A stretch of 64,000 nt of DNA, taken from Xiphydria camelus (taxonomy: Eukaryota; Arthropoda; Insecta; Hymenoptera; Xiphydriidae). This document shows positions 1 to 11,932 of this stretch, one piece after another (position 1 is the stretch's first letter; each line of letters opens with the position of its first letter). Under the pieces are notes generated by a model that worked only from the letters and a program-made list of their open reading frames with translations, did not search any database and was not told the DNA's origin. A program made the translations under genes and the position numbers. The stretch covers positions 12,700,708-12,764,707 of the forward strand of contig OY783199.1 in assembly GCA_963678675.1 (NCBI GenBank). The letters are read 5' to 3'.

Positions 1-371
1 AAGTATTTGAATTTCCCCCATATTTGACTGGTAGTGCTTGGAACGGTGCTGTAGTTAGAGTTGGCTTCAGAAAAGTGCGCTGCGTTCTTACGAGCCGTGT
101 TTCCGAAACCTGTATGATTATTTCTCATCACTTCTACATATTATTTAGCATTATTTACAAATTCAGTTAATTTCGAGGTTAGACGCTTCGATCTCCCGAA
201 TTGACAGTTCCCGGGAAATCAGACGTTTTACACTTTTCGCTCTCGAAACACGGCTCGTAAGATCGCAGCGCACTCTTCTGAAGCCAACTCTAACTACAGC
301 ACCGTTCCAAGCACTACCAAAGTCAAATGTCAGGGAAATTCAAATACTTGCGTTATCCACGGGACATACTG
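1..371. repeat. Palindromic MITE, left end cut by window start
   Basis: Bases 1-112 and 241-350 are inverted copies of each other, sharing blocks such as GGAACGGTGCTGTAGTTAGA and CACGGCTCGTAAGA with their complements. The right end reads GGGACATACTG followed by TA at 372-373, as expected for a TA-target element. The loop holds GGTTAGACGCTTCGATCTCC, which also occurs in the palindromes at 34.6-35.0 kb, so they are relatives. There is no coding capacity. The left terminus lies outside the window. Confidence 0.85.
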
Positions 372-577
372 TATTCGAGTTAGTAATCGTTAACTTCGTT
401 CGTGCCATGAAGATCGTGTTCATGCACTCAGAAAGTCTTTCGCTTCGAAACGATTCTCGCACGAACGAAATGTATATAGAGGCACTGGTTTTGGCAATTA
501 AAATTGATTCTCATACCTAATCTTTCTTGTATAGATACTTCAGTACACCATTACAGCTGTTTTCATCTTCAATTATA
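372..577. other. Short unassigned stretch
   Basis: No gene is visible. The only structure is a short inverted repeat, TTCGTTCGTGC near 394 and GCACGAACGAA near 461. Confidence 0.5.
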
Positions 578-1466
578 TTAGGGGGTTGCATTGAAAGCCG
601 CTGTTTTTTCTTGTTTCTAAAACATTATGTCGTAATAAAATGTGTGAATTCCTCAATCGAAGTATTTGCCTTCGGAAGCTATAACTTTTTCCCACTTTTC
701 TGGCAGAAGTTGAATTCCACGACGAAAGAATAGGTACTTTTTTAGCTAATCCACTCAGCAACCCAGTTTCTGACTTCTTGATAATTATGAAAGTGTGTAT
801 CTTCCAAGTAGTATTACATCGATCCAAATAAATGATAATCACTTGGGATCAGGTCTGGAGAATACGCCGGGTGCGGAAGAACTTCCCATTCAAGCTCCAT
901 CAATGTTTCTTTCACGGCTCAAGCAACATAAGGCCAATCGTTGTTGTGAAGAAGAATCACTTTTCGGCGATTTGATGCAATTGATAGTCATTTTTGCATC
1001 AAATTATCATTTAAACACTCCAATTGATGTTGATAATGTTCGGCAGTAATTGCTTCGTTTGGTTTCAACAGCTCATAATAAACGACACCTTCCGTATCCC
1101 ACCAAATTGAAAGCCTTGTTTTGTGACCGTGGATGTTTCGTTTTGGTATCGACGTTGATGGTTGGATCAACCCATGATTTTTTGCATTTTGAGTTGTCGA
1201 AATAGATCCATTTCTCCTCGCCGGTTACGGTACGCCATAAAAAACTCTTCTTTTTATAATTTGCAAGCATAGAAATCGAGATGTTCAGACGATTAGCAAT
1301 GGCATTTTCGGTCAGTTCATGTGGCAGCCACTTTCCTTCTTCTTCAATCTTTCCCATGGCATGTAAACGTTGTGCAATTGTAAATTTATGGTCTTCAAGC
1401 TGTTGAACCAATTCTTTGAGCGTTCGAGTAGGGTTTTCTTCAATAGTGCTTGCAGTTGTTCATCTA

Positions 1467-3334
1467 GGGTAGAGGCACCGGTTATAGCCACTTTAACGAA
1501 GTTACATGATTCACTATTGCATTTTATACGTATTTCTAAGTTATTTCCTTCGCGTAAACTAAACGTAGATAGAGGACACATTAAGAGAATTCCAGTCGGA
1601 GAAAAGAAAGAGATACTGAATATAGAATTGTGTATAAAAAATAAATAGGTCCACAATTGCTATATCTACCGGTTTTAGCCATTTTGCTCTAGATATAGCC
1701 ACATGAACGCACCAAATATAGCCACCACCTGCCAGTTACGTTTTACTAACATTATTAATGTTAATGAAGGCATAAAATAAAATAAAACAATTTTAAGAAA
1801 CGTATATTAAATATCCGAAAATACAGAAGACATAATGTATCAAAAAGAAGTCTATATAGTAAGTACATCTCGTGCTTTTACAATCTCAAGCCATTTGTTA
1901 GAAGTTAATACTGAAGGTAACACAGGCCGACAAAATTTAACGAAAGCCCTAACCCAGAAACACTACATTATGTGCCCGAAGGATTTTGGTACGCTGAATC
2001 CGAGTCCGGCCTCAGAATTAACCCTATACGTCAGGTTTTCGAGATATCCTAACCTAAAAGTGCGAAAAACACGCTTTTCTGCTAAATTCGGGATTATGTA
2101 TCATCGCGAATAATTTTTTTTTCTACAAACCGATAACGCCTTTCTAAAGCAGCACTCTTACCCTTTAAAACCATATCTCCAAATTTTGTATATCATTTTT
2201 TTTCATTGAGATATCTATGATTTAAACTAGGTACTTTTTCGCTATTTCAATACAGCATTGGGTCACATGCAATTTTTCAAATGAACCGATATATTATATC
2301 AGTCTTTTCTATATGTAATATGACAGGGTTGGGGGGTTGAGGAAATTTGAGTTTTAATGGACTTAGGTTATACACTCCTAGGTTACAGTGTTGGGAGTTA
2401 AGGAAATTGCATTTGACCCAATGCTGTATTGAAATAGCGAAAGTACTTAGTTTCAATCATAGATATCTCAATGAAAAAAAATGGTATACAAAATTTGGAG
2501 ACATGGTTTTAAAGGGTAAGAGTGCTGCTTTAAAAAGGCGTCATCCGTTTTTAGAAAAAAAATTTATTCGCGATGATACATAACCCCGAATTTAGCAGAA
2601 AAGCGTGTTTTTCGCACTTGTAGGTTAGGATATCTCGAAAACCTGACGTATAGGGTTAAATCTGAAGCCAGATTCGGATTCAGCGTATCAAAATCCTTCG
2701 GGCACACAAGGTCAAGTTTCTGGGTCAGAAATTTGCCGGCCTGTGTAATTTAAGGGTATTTCGTTTTCTTTTTGTCGTTACGGATGAATCGGGCCATTTC
2801 CAAACATCTTGCAATATTTCTGAAACTGTTTTCTTCTGCTCTGCACTAACAGTACCCAAGGTGGCTATAACTGGTGAAACTCAAGCGCCAGTTTTAGCCA
2901 TTTTGTGACTAAAACTAGGAAAACCACTATTTCACCGCTCCATTTATAGCCATCTTAATGTTATTAGGTTAGAACAAAAATTTCCTCTAAATTATGAAAA
3001 ATAAGCTAGAGTAGGAACTTACATATGTAATAAAATCAAAATTGTCCCCCTGGCAGTTGCGTTATGTGAAAATTGCTGGCACATTTGAATAGCGAATTTC
3101 TTAACAAAACTCTTAAGGATCAGTCAAATTCACAACCTTATCAGAGGTACCCGGCATTTACATATTTATGGTGGGAAAAAAGAGACGTGCGCATTTCGAA
3201 TTCAGTTGGTAACAATATGAGGCGGAAAATGAAAACTTTATTTGGCAAATTGCATGTCATTGGCCTTATTTAAAACAAAGTAAAGTCGGAAATGGCTAAA
3301 ACTGGTTCAGTGGCTAAAACCGGTGCCTCTACCC
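1467..3334. mobile_element. TIR element with ACCGGTTTTAGCCA subterminal repeats
   Basis: It inserts into the mariner transposase. The left end GGGTAGAGGCACCGGTTATA and the right end ending in CCGGTGCCTCTACCC are inverted, each flanked by TA (1465-1466 and 3335-3336). Copies of A(C/T)(C/T)GGTTTTAGCCA or its complement recur near both ends (about 1477, 1668, 2869, 2890, 3291, 3310), with shorter TATAGCCA forms between. Such repeats are typical of transposase-binding sites, but none is shown here. No transposase is visible, so it is probably non-autonomous. It hosts the palindrome at 1921-2745. Confidence 0.75.
1921..2745. mobile_element. Palindromic element with CACAGGCCG ends
   Basis: The arms at about 1921-2278 and 2400-2745 are inverted copies, with a loop of about 120 bp. 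The ends are CACAGGCCGACAAA and TTTGCCGGCCTGTG, with a TAA duplication (1918-1920 and 2746-2748). The arms carry CGCTGAATCCGA, also seen just inside the left end of the element at 30795, so this looks like a deletion derivative of that family. Open frames in the arms mirror one another and are not genes. Confidence 0.8.
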
Positions 3335-3672
3335 TACGAACTTCTTTGTTTGACCTGGCCGTTTTTTGTCATGGACATCACAGTTTCCACTTTTGAAGCG
3401 ACGAAACGAGTCTCTACATACTGTGTCTGATGGAACAATTTCAGCATAAGTTTGCACAAGTAATTGATGAGCTGCTGTAGCACTTAAAAAAAATCAATGT
3501 AGTGTAGAAGTACACGTCGAAAAAACAACTTGTCGCGTTCCATTTCCTCAGTTTATAGACATAGAGTTATATTTTTTTAAATGGCAGTTTAATGACTGAA
3601 TCTTAATGAGAAATGTCCATAATTTTGAGTAATACAAGAACTATTACTCGCCGCGCACGACATACATAAGTA

Positions 3673-4703
3673 CGAGGGTCAGTCGAAAACTAATGCCTCC
3701 TTTTTTTCTCCTTTTAACCAATTAACTGTGATTGACGAGTATACTCGTCATGGAGAAGTTGCAGAATTTTGTATCATAACGAGTATACTCGTCATGTGTA
3801 AATGTAGTGACCATTCGCTCGATTTTCGCAACACATACAGGTGCGCGCTCTTAAGAGGGGGCGCCACCATTAACTGGTTAATTGTCAAGAAATTCAAATG
3901 CAATTACATAGGTTGAAAACCACAACATTGACGATTAATTTGTCACTTGAATATAATCTCCGTCCATTTCCACAGTTTTGGTCCACCTTTTAACAAGGGC
4001 ATGTTTTCCAGTGTGCTAAAAAGCACGGTCCTGACTCCTAAGCCATTGATGCATGGACGTTTTCACGGTTTTCTCATCTTCAAAGTGAATCCCACGATGA
4101 GCTTCTTTTAGCGGCCCGAATAGATGGAAGTCTGATGGTGCTAGGTTAGGGCTGTATGACGACTGGTGTGTGGTTTTACATACCTTTGTGTACCCCTATT
4201 GTTGAAGAATCGTCATCACACTGCCTTTACTGATGGAAAGAATGCAATACAATTCATCTGCAGTTATTCAGCGGTCATTAAGAATGATGTCATCGACTCG
4301 CTGAATGTTGCGCGGAGTCACTGCAGTCACCGGCCTGCCGCTCCGCTTTTTGTCAGCCAACGGTGTTTGCCCTTCAGTTTCGTTACAGCGTCGAACCCAT
4401 CGTCTAATAGTGCTGACATCCACTGTTGCATCACCGTACACATTTTTCAGTCTTTCATGAATGCGAATGGAAGTTTCACCTTCTGCATTCAAGAATTCAA
4501 TTACAGAACGCTGTCTAATACGAACCTCGATGTCGGCCATTTTGCAAGCGACTGCAGTGCTGTCTCCTGTTGATACCGAAAATTACTAATGCAGTGCATT
4601 GGAGAAGAAGGTTTGAGGAATAGCGCCAAATTCAAATGTTTCACTTAACTAACTTTATTTAAGGAGACAATCATAGGAGGCATTAGTTTTCGACTGACCC
4701 TCG
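3673..4703 (-). mobile_element. Second mariner, internally deleted
   Basis: The inverted ends CGAGGGTCAGTCGAAAACTA and TAGTTTTCGACTGACCCTCG are flanked by TA (3671-3672 and 4704-4705). It lies in the 5' part of the older mariner, near its end. At 1,031 bp it is shorter than a full mariner because the middle of the transposase is missing. Confidence 0.9.
3935..4540 (-). pseudogene. Mariner transposase pseudogene with central deletion
   Basis: The start at 4540 opens a typical mariner N-terminus: MADIEVRIRQRSVIEFLNAE, then NVYGDATVDVSTIRRWVRRC (helix-turn-helix region) and SGRPVTAVTPRNIQRVDD. A stop follows LNDR, but the frame continues recognisably (ITADELYCILSISKGSVMTI) to about 4180. The catalytic core with the first two Asp is gone. 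The remaining C-terminus reads YSPNLAPSDFHLFGPLKEAH; the family has Asp where Asn stands in SPN. It would be a transposase if complete; this copy cannot act. Confidence 0.88.
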
Positions 4704-4755
4704 TAGCTAGAGCCATCTACAAGAGAACAGCGGCTTCCAATGCAACCTCCTAATA

Positions 4756-6994
4756 TAGTTCGAATTATTAAAATTATATTTATTTTAAATATCATAAGAG
4801 CATTAGAAACAGTAAAACCTAAAAGAAATTGCCACAACTGGTACAGTTGTTCCACAGGCTGTACTTCTACTCTACGTAAACTATACAGTGATGAATCACA
4901 CATACGATTAATCATTGAATAACTCTGTATAATGAGACTATCGGCAAAAATATAACCAAGGATAGTATCATCGGTCGTCTATACGAGAGAAAGGGGGAAA
5001 GTTTTTCATAAAAATCGTTCTTAATAACAGAGAACTATTATTTGCGTTATAAATATTACAGTGGAGCGCCAAAGTTTCGGACTATCAACGTTTCGGACGG
5101 CCCCTACTTTATTGCCCACTCTCCAGTTACTTCGTCGGTTAAGGCCGCTACACACGTAACTGTATACTTGACAAGTATGCTTGTACAAGTTTTTTGTACA
5201 ATTATACATGAAGGTGTGCATGGAAAAACTTGCACAAGTCTTTGCCTGTACAAGTCACATGAAAATGTTTGAATTTCTATACTGTGACTTGTACAAGTAC
5301 AAAGTACTGGGCTGGCGCAAGTGCACATGAATGTGTGTATGATCACGATAGACTTGTGCAAACCTGAATTTGTAGAGCAGCATTTCGAACGTATAGTTTT
5401 CTATGTCATTCATTGTTTCGGCAAACGCAACGACGCGAGCATGTCGTCATCATTCATTGTACTTGAACAAACTGTTCAAGTACCTATGTTTGTACCTACT
5501 ATGACCTATTTAAATAGATCAATTTATGATGGGTCTAATTGTTTTGAATTTCCAAAGTCTGACTGTTAACTGAACAGGTAGAAGAATGTATTTTCTGGAC
5601 TAGGATGGAAAATAAAATTTTCCGGCTCAAGTAATTTCATAAAAGGGTACTTTCCCATCAAAAAATTTTATAAAGGGCAGTATTTGAAAGGAACAGAAAA
5701 CTCCTACTTCCACGTCGTTGTTTCTGGGATACGCTAAAAGTAGTGTATTTGCCAGATTTCGAAACGTCTAACGACGAAAGTTTTACTGTAAATTCAAATT
5801 TGCAAAACTAATTAAAATTTTTAACAAAAATATCAAGTATGAGAAAAAAAAATGTAAATTTCTATCGCAATTGTATTGCAGAATCGATAAATCGACTCTC
5901 AATTGCAAAAACCGAAAAAATTGAATTTCGTCGATTATAGCGCCATCTGCCACGAATCGAAAAAAATGTTTCAAATAAAAGTTATGTAGTTTTAATGTAG
6001 AATGCGAATATGCAATCAAGAGTGGAGGTTCCTGTTTAAGATTTTGAAGCTTCCCCCTGCCCCACCCACAGGTATTGGGGTGTGGGATCAATCTTGGTAT
6101 CATTTGATAGTTTTTTTAAAAATATCAGATACGTGTTTTTTCGTTTCCCGATCTGAAGCGTACTTTTCGAGATATTCATCCGTTTCCATACTTTTTGGAC
6201 ACCCTGTATATGACTAATGCACGTGCAGTGCGAAGATTCATAGACGATGACCACGAACTGGTGATGAAAATGAGCGATCATCATTTCTGAAAAGTTTAGA
6301 CATGCACAGCATCGTCGCAATACTAGTATACTTTTATGTGTGTCGATAATTTCATGAATAACTTCTTAGAATGAAGATATTAATGCTTCATTATTTGCTG
6401 TAGTGAATTTTTCTGTAAATATACCCGGCTCAGAGCTGCGCGCTATACGCAAGTCTATTTGGCGCCAAACTCTACTTGTGAGTTTCTTTATCGCATCTGT
6501 TCGCGCGTTCCTCTTTATAAGAGGTCGCTCTTCGAACGGTTCAATGATAGAGATCGATACCTTCTTATTACAACACAGTATAGATGCATCAAATAATCTC
6601 CAATCTGCGTAGCGGTACAGGTCGACAGGGAAACTCGGTTTATCGAATTACCCGGTTGAATTATATCCCATTCGACGTCACATCTGCAGCTTATTAGCTT
6701 ATTGTCATATTGAAAGCTCAATTTTTCCACTATGTTTAAAAATTTTGACGTTTTTATGCGTCCACACATGAGGATACTACGTAGAAATAATATACATGTA
6801 CTACATTATATTTTAATGAATGCTTCAACGAGGCAAAAACTGGTCGCGAATACCAACACGCACTGGGTCGTACGCAGAGTTTCTCGGGAATCGATCCCAA
6901 TGAGCTTTTCGAAAGGTGGAGCGGTAGGATGGAAGAGAGGAAGGGGGTAGAGCTGGTCAGGGACGTCAGTGACGACGTCGAAATTGTACTTTAT
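4756..6994. other. Unassigned, no gene recognised
   Basis: Open frames are short and match nothing I know. Visible structure: a cluster of ACTTGTACAAG-like words at 5161-5300, the palindrome TACTTGAACAAACTGTTCAAGTA near 5460 (23 bases, described not as a site), and a GGACACCCTGTATA end near 6195 that looks like the terminus of a TA-type MITE whose other end I cannot find. Confidence 0.5.
5161..5300. repeat. Cluster of ACTTGTACAAG palindromic words
   Basis: Variants of the 12-bp palindrome ACTTGTACAAGT occur about five times in 140 bp (for example CTTGTACAAGT near 5178 and ACTTGTACAAGT near 5287). They may be protein-binding sites or decayed repeat units; nothing nearby decides between these. 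Confidence 0.5.
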
Positions 6995-7565
6995 AGACCG
7001 TCAGATAGTGATAGATTCTGGTGCCCCATTTTCGCATACAAGCCTCGAAGAGGGTTGAAAAGTACTTCGATTTTGAGTAGAATGAAGGGAAATTTACGAA
7101 TGGTCCCTGGGGATAACATATGGAAAATTCGATTTTTTTAACCAAAAAATAAAGGTACCTCTTGCCAATTTTTTCACGCAAGCCTTGTTCACTAAATGAT
7201 TAATTAATAAAACCTGGCTTTGGAAATCAAAGGCTTGTGTGGGAAAATCGGTCAGAGAATCTCGATTTTTCCTTACAAGATTACGCCCTTATTTCAATCC
7301 TTTAGCCACCTGCAACACTCAAGCCTTTGGTTTTCCGAAACCAGGTTTTATTAATTAATCATTTAGTGAACAAGGCTTGCGTGAAAAAATGGGCAAGAGA
7401 CACCTTTTATTTTTTTGTTAAGAAAAATTTAATTTTGCGTATGTTATCCCCAGGGACCATTCGTAAATTTTCCTTCATTTTACTCAAAATCGAATTACTT
7501 TTCAACCCTCTTCGAGGCTTGTATGCGAAAATGGGGCACCAGAATCTGTCACTATCTGACGGACT
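6995..7565. mobile_element. 571-bp palindromic MITE
   Basis: Arms of about 245 bp (6995-7240 and 7320-7565) are inverted, beginning AGACCGTCAGATAGTGA and ending TCACTATCTGACGGACT. The loop is about 80 bp. No protein is encoded; the open frames are arm mirrors. The target duplication is unclear. Confidence 0.85.
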
Positions 7566-9370
7566 ATTACTTTTGCTCGCCGAATTTCGAGGTCTCTCTT
7601 TCACATTCTCCCTCTCACTCACTGACTCACTCTCTCTTTGTTCCTTTCCCTAAACCGCCTGTGCTTTGCATATATTTTTGAAGAAGCTTCTAAATATTTG
7701 GCTGAAAAATTCACGTGCACTTTGCGTGGATATCACCTTCTCTTACTCCTCCTCACTCTCTCTCTCTCTCCAGCGGTTTCTCCTCCTTTTTTTCCACTCT
7801 CCGTTTTACGAAATAGTTCTGACCTCGATCGGGAATTCGCTTATAGATATCTGTATAAATACAAGCGGTATGCACAGTTCATTCGCATATACATATATGT
7901 ACACGTGTTAGGCGAATTTCCCACCGTAGAGAATGCTTATATATTGCTCTTTTTGATCGATATCAACGATCTGTTAAAATGTACAGAATCAGAGTTAAGA
8001 CAGGACACGTGGTGCGATACGGTGTAGTAGGCTTTAAACTATATACCAATCATTTTGGACATACTGTTTTGATCGAACAGCTATGGGTGTACAATTAACC
8101 AATAACATATACAAGCGAGAGTCTACTTCAACATCTTTCTACTCGTCCTATCCCCGCTCGAAACTGTATACACTCGCTCGCTCCCTCTTTTTGTCTGTGT
8201 ACGAGTACATGGTCATGGTAAACGGACGCCGGTTGAGAACGTCGCAGCGACTCTCGAAATAATTATTCGGAGGATATCGCGCTTGGCAACAGATAACGGG
8301 CCAGGCGTTGGGCGAGGTTAGGTACATACACGCGATAATTTTACATATTGGCGGCGGGGCACACACATCGCTGCCATACATTTGCGTCTTCCCGCTAGTA
8401 ACAACATTCAAAGGTCGCGCGCTTTCTTTCTTTTCGCGGATTCTTTGTCTTTTGTCTTTTCGGCTGCTGCTTCTCAATACTCTCGCTCGCTACTTCGTCC
8501 TTCACTATCTCTTTCCTCTTCAGTTCTTGCATAGAGCGTTGAGCCGCACCTGAAGATCCCTTTTGCAGAAATAGCTAGAGGTATTGTGTGTATTTTCTTT
8601 CGTAAAGGTTCTTATGAGGACAGGGTTCATGCGGAATACTGCGGTGGATTGTAGTCGATATGCTACGAAGTATTGCGCAATATTTTAAATCGGAATGTTG
8701 ATTTATTTAATAGCGTGGTAATAAATTGAACTAGATGTAATAAAAGAGAGAAACCGAATGGATCAGATTACGCTCATTCCCATAGCTTGATCTGCAATAT
8801 GTGTTGTATGCATTTATTGGGTGAATCCTAGCACAAGTCTATGCATTAAGAGTTGCATGATTGAAAGCATAAATAGATTAGTACATTTCACGTTAGCAAA
8901 TTCGTTTTTGTTTTATAAAGCTATTGAAAAATCGATTTTCCTCACTCATGCCCATTTCGAGGCCTTTTCCAGCCTATTTTTAGACCGTAAGATGGCCTTC
9001 GGCGAACCTTGTCCTCCCACCATACCTCGTACTACGGCCTAATTAAACACAGTCTGAAAAAACCTTGGATTTCCGCCTAATGACATAAGATACTATTTCC
9101 ACATAGGTTCCCTTGCATTGAAGTACGCGTCATACTTTCGGTGTTAGTTTTTATTGTTTAGGTCAGCTTCTCCATTCGCCTCAATATCCCGATCGACTGA
9201 TATAATCACCTAAATATATCGATCCGTTGTCTTCAACGCCCAGTTAGGTATATTATAAATAAATGATAGTAAGTCTAAATTATTGTAAATTATTATGAGT
9301 CATGCTACTTAATTTTAACAAATTATCAGTCTTACGATTAAATCTACGTCATCAAAAATGAATCCTGTAT
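7566..9370. other. Unassigned region with CT-rich tracts
   Basis: CT-rich, microsatellite-like stretches lie at 7590-7800 and 8400-8520. The open frames here (the longest is 129 codons, 7638-8027) follow the pyrimidine tract and have no motif I recognise. A gene promoter or 5' UTR is possible but not supported. Confidence 0.5.
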
Positions 9371-9894
9371 TTAGGGTTTCTCGAGCGGTACAGGGGCTTT
9401 TCCCTGCTAAAAATTAGTCACTGAAGTACAGTAACACTCTAAAGTATGTTCTTCGTGCGATGTGGCGACAACGTTTGACGTACAGTAGTATGTGTGTATC
9501 TGTGAGTTCAAAAATAGAGCCCAAAACATCTGGTCATGCATCTGTACGTCATGCAACGTTGCTACATTGACTTATCAAAGGTTAAATTTATAAAGAACAA
9601 TTAATAAAAAAATAACAGGCTTCTTAATGAACGTGAAAATTGGTATAGATGATTTTAGTTCATTAAACATGTTCAAAAAATTTCAGAATTTGTTCACTAT
9701 TTTTCTCAGAAATATTGCGCTTTGTTGGTTATAACCCATAAGAACACATGTTATTTCGTTATTCAAAAATCTTTGCAACAAGCTTCTTAAAAGACTTGAA
9801 AATTTAACTGAATTTTTTTTTTACTTCAATCTACCGAATGCAATCATTTTCAAGCTTTTCTCACTATTTTTAGTATAACGCTCGAGAAACCTAA
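9371..9894. mobile_element. Probable TIR element with TTAGGGTTTCTCGAGCG ends
   Basis: TTAGGGTTTCTCGAGCG at 9371-9387 is inverted as CGCTCGAGAAACCTAA ending at 9894, with one missing base. The interior is AT-rich and non-coding. No clear target duplication is seen. Confidence 0.5.
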
Positions 9895-10549
9895 AGTAAC
9901 TCTTTCTTTTTGTTCAGTAACTCTCAATATCGAGAATCATCGTTGTTTCGATCTTTAGAGACCATGATCACCACTGAGAACTTAAATGACAAAATCTACG
10001 AAAATGTATAGTTAAGGTAGTACTATCGTCCGACTCACCACCTAATAGGGGCACTGGGGGGGTATAAGAAAATGTTCATTTCGGCAGGAAACAGTTTCTA
10101 AAATTTGCTCATTGAAACTTCGTTTGAATGTTTTTCGTAACCCTTTGCGGGACAAAAACAGAAATAAATTTTGTAGCAAAAAATATTTCATATTTTCTTC
10201 ATGCACCACATAGCCCAGTAACTTAAGGTGGAAATAAGGGATTACTTCTCAAAAATTCGCAGCAAGCAGGATTTTTGCATACATCTTCATTTAAGCATTA
10301 TAAACAACGCGTAAAAAGTGCCCGTCGATATCGTGTACGCTTCAAATGTTATACGGGGGTCAAAAGTCAAAAAATTGGTTTCTCGTTATTATCTCGCTTG
10401 CTATTGATTGGACGATAATTGTTGTAGGTGCAAAAGTTGTCGGTAAGAAAATACTCTACAAAAAGGTTCTTTACATTTTCCACGTAGGAGCTACCGTTTC
10501 CACATTATACGCCGCACAAAGAGTCAACATGATGAAATAGTGCTGCAAT

Positions 10550-10584
10550 CACCGAGATCTACGAGTATTTCAGATCTCGGTGGC
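10550..10584. other. Hairpin CACCGAGATCT / AGATCTCGGTG
   Basis: Perfect 11-bp arms with a loop of about 11 bases sit exactly where the left long TIR ends. It may be a small insertion or part of the TIR inner boundary. Confidence 0.6.
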
Positions 10585-11320
10585 TGCAATAGCAAATGAG
10601 TCATAAAACGTCAATGTTACGTCGCACGATAGACGGAATACGACACATCGGTTCATACTGCTCGATATCATTGCACTCTAACAATAAGTGAAGCACTAAT
10701 TTATAATTAATCCCATCATCAGTCATAATGACAAGGCAAGCGGTCTGTTTCGGCGAATCTAGACTGTTAATGAGTTCGCAGTCCCGCACCTTTTCTGAAA
10801 GGGCTAATTGCTGGACGAGTCGGAATAAACCGTTTCCCGCAATACCTATCCTGATAGTTATCGCTATGCTTAGGACATTAAATTAGATTTGTAAAGTGGG
10901 GAATGACGAATTCAATAGACGATCGAGCGGAAACTCTAATTACCTTTTATATTCAGCGACGAGTCACCGGGACTTTTAACCGTTAGGCACGGGCCTCGGA
11001 AATTCCCTAGCGTCATCTCTTGTTCCACCGTTATCCTCCTCCAGCCAATCAGAGCGCACCGCATCAGCTCACACTATCTACAGCGTCACTATCCTCTAGC
11101 CAATCAGCGTAAAACTAAAAAGTCATCGCTGTACAACTGCTTTGAAGCAAAGCCTTGTTGAAATAGACACTACAAACGTTATGTATATAATCGATGACGG
11201 TTTTCTGTTGCATCGTGTCATATGGGATCGAGATGATGCTTTCCATTGCATTTTTGATAGATATATTAGTTATCTTAAACAATATTACGGTTCCAATACA
11301 ATAGTTGTATTCGATGGATA

Positions 11321-11932
11321 TGTTAGCGTTAAAGTATGAAATCTCTTATTCTATGAAATCACGCGTTAGTCTATGGAATAACTAATGCGATCAGTTAAAG
11401 TATATAACTTCAGTGTTTTTAACACTTTAGCTAGTTATTCTATATATTAACGCCGAAGCATCCGTGAAAGTATGAAATAAACATTATGATGTGTTAAGTG
11501 TGCAAGGATCTGAAAAGTTAATAACACCAGTGACTGAAAAAGAAGCAGAAGTGAGATACTATTGTTAAAATGAATCGCTTTTTGGTGTTTTATACGATAC
11601 TCCTAACCTAACCTAGCCTAACCTAACCTAAACTAACCTAACCAAACGATGCACAAACTGAAACTAATACTAATGAAATCGACGTAGATACTGGGGGGCA
11701 GCGGAAATGTCTCTTATGTTTTAATAAATTCCGCATCGAACGCGAAAGAGAAGAAGCTTTAACTAATAGTAGGTACTTAGTTAATTCATAAAATACCTAG
11801 TCACTCTATAAATTAACTAGTTAGAATGTTGAATAAATATTCTATTTCATACTTTAACTAAAATGCCACGTTATTATATAAAATAACTAGTTATTACATA
11901 GATTAACTGAATTTCATACTTTAACGCTAACA
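11321..11932. mobile_element. 612-bp TIR insertion with GATA duplication
   Basis: TGTTAGCGTTAAAGTATGAA at 11321 is inverted as TTCATACTTTAACGCTAACA ending at 11932. GATA flanks both sides (11317-11320 and 11933-11936), and removing the insertion plus one GATA restores the reading frame from VVFDGY into NDSSKNIKAM. GATAT is an equally possible 5-bp reading. The interior is non-coding and repeats AACTAGTTA/ATAACTA words. It contains the CCTAA-type array. Confidence 0.88.
11602..11643 (-). repeat. Degenerate CCTAA (TTAGG) repeat
   Basis: About eight CCTAA-like units with CCTAG and ACTAA variants. TTAGG is the usual insect telomere repeat; here it is short, interstitial and lies inside a transposon, so it is not a telomere. 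Confidence 0.75.

Larger units (their letters stand above)
653..3543 (-). pseudogene. Mariner transposase pseudogene, interrupted
   Basis: Read on the minus strand, the N-terminal part lies at 3337-3543 (SFRRFKSGNCDVHDKKRPG), and the rest continues at 653-1464 after the insertion. Recognisable mariner blocks follow: EQLQALLKKT, LVQQLEDHKFTIAQRLHAMG, WLPHELTENAIANRLNIS, then SFLWRTVTGEEKWIYFDN. In the family this last block reads TGDEKWI and carries the first catalytic Asp, here Glu. The third catalytic block is YSPDLIPSDYHLFGSM, followed at once by a stop and frameshifts, and the gene ends near EKVIASEGKYFD. It would be a nuclear cut-and-paste transposase with an HTH domain and a DDD catalytic domain if intact. 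The changed first acidic residue, stops and insertion make it inactive. Confidence 0.85.
578..4753 (-). mobile_element. Mariner element, split by nested insertions
   Basis: The ends are inverted: TTAGGGGGTTGCATTG at 578 and its near complement CAATGCAACCTCCTAA ending at 4753, each next to a TA (576-577 and 4754-4755). Inside is a minus-strand mariner transposase relic. About 2.9 kb of the 4.2 kb is later insertions: a TIR element at 1467-3334 and a second mariner at 3673-4703. Removing these leaves roughly 1.3 kb, the usual size of a mariner. Confidence 0.85.

Noticed and set aside
7638..8477. Open frames of 110-130 codons on both strands
   Set aside because: They overlap CT-rich sequence and each other, with no recognisable motif.
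11602..11643. Telomere
   Set aside because: Only about 40 bp of degenerate CCTAA units inside a transposon insertion.
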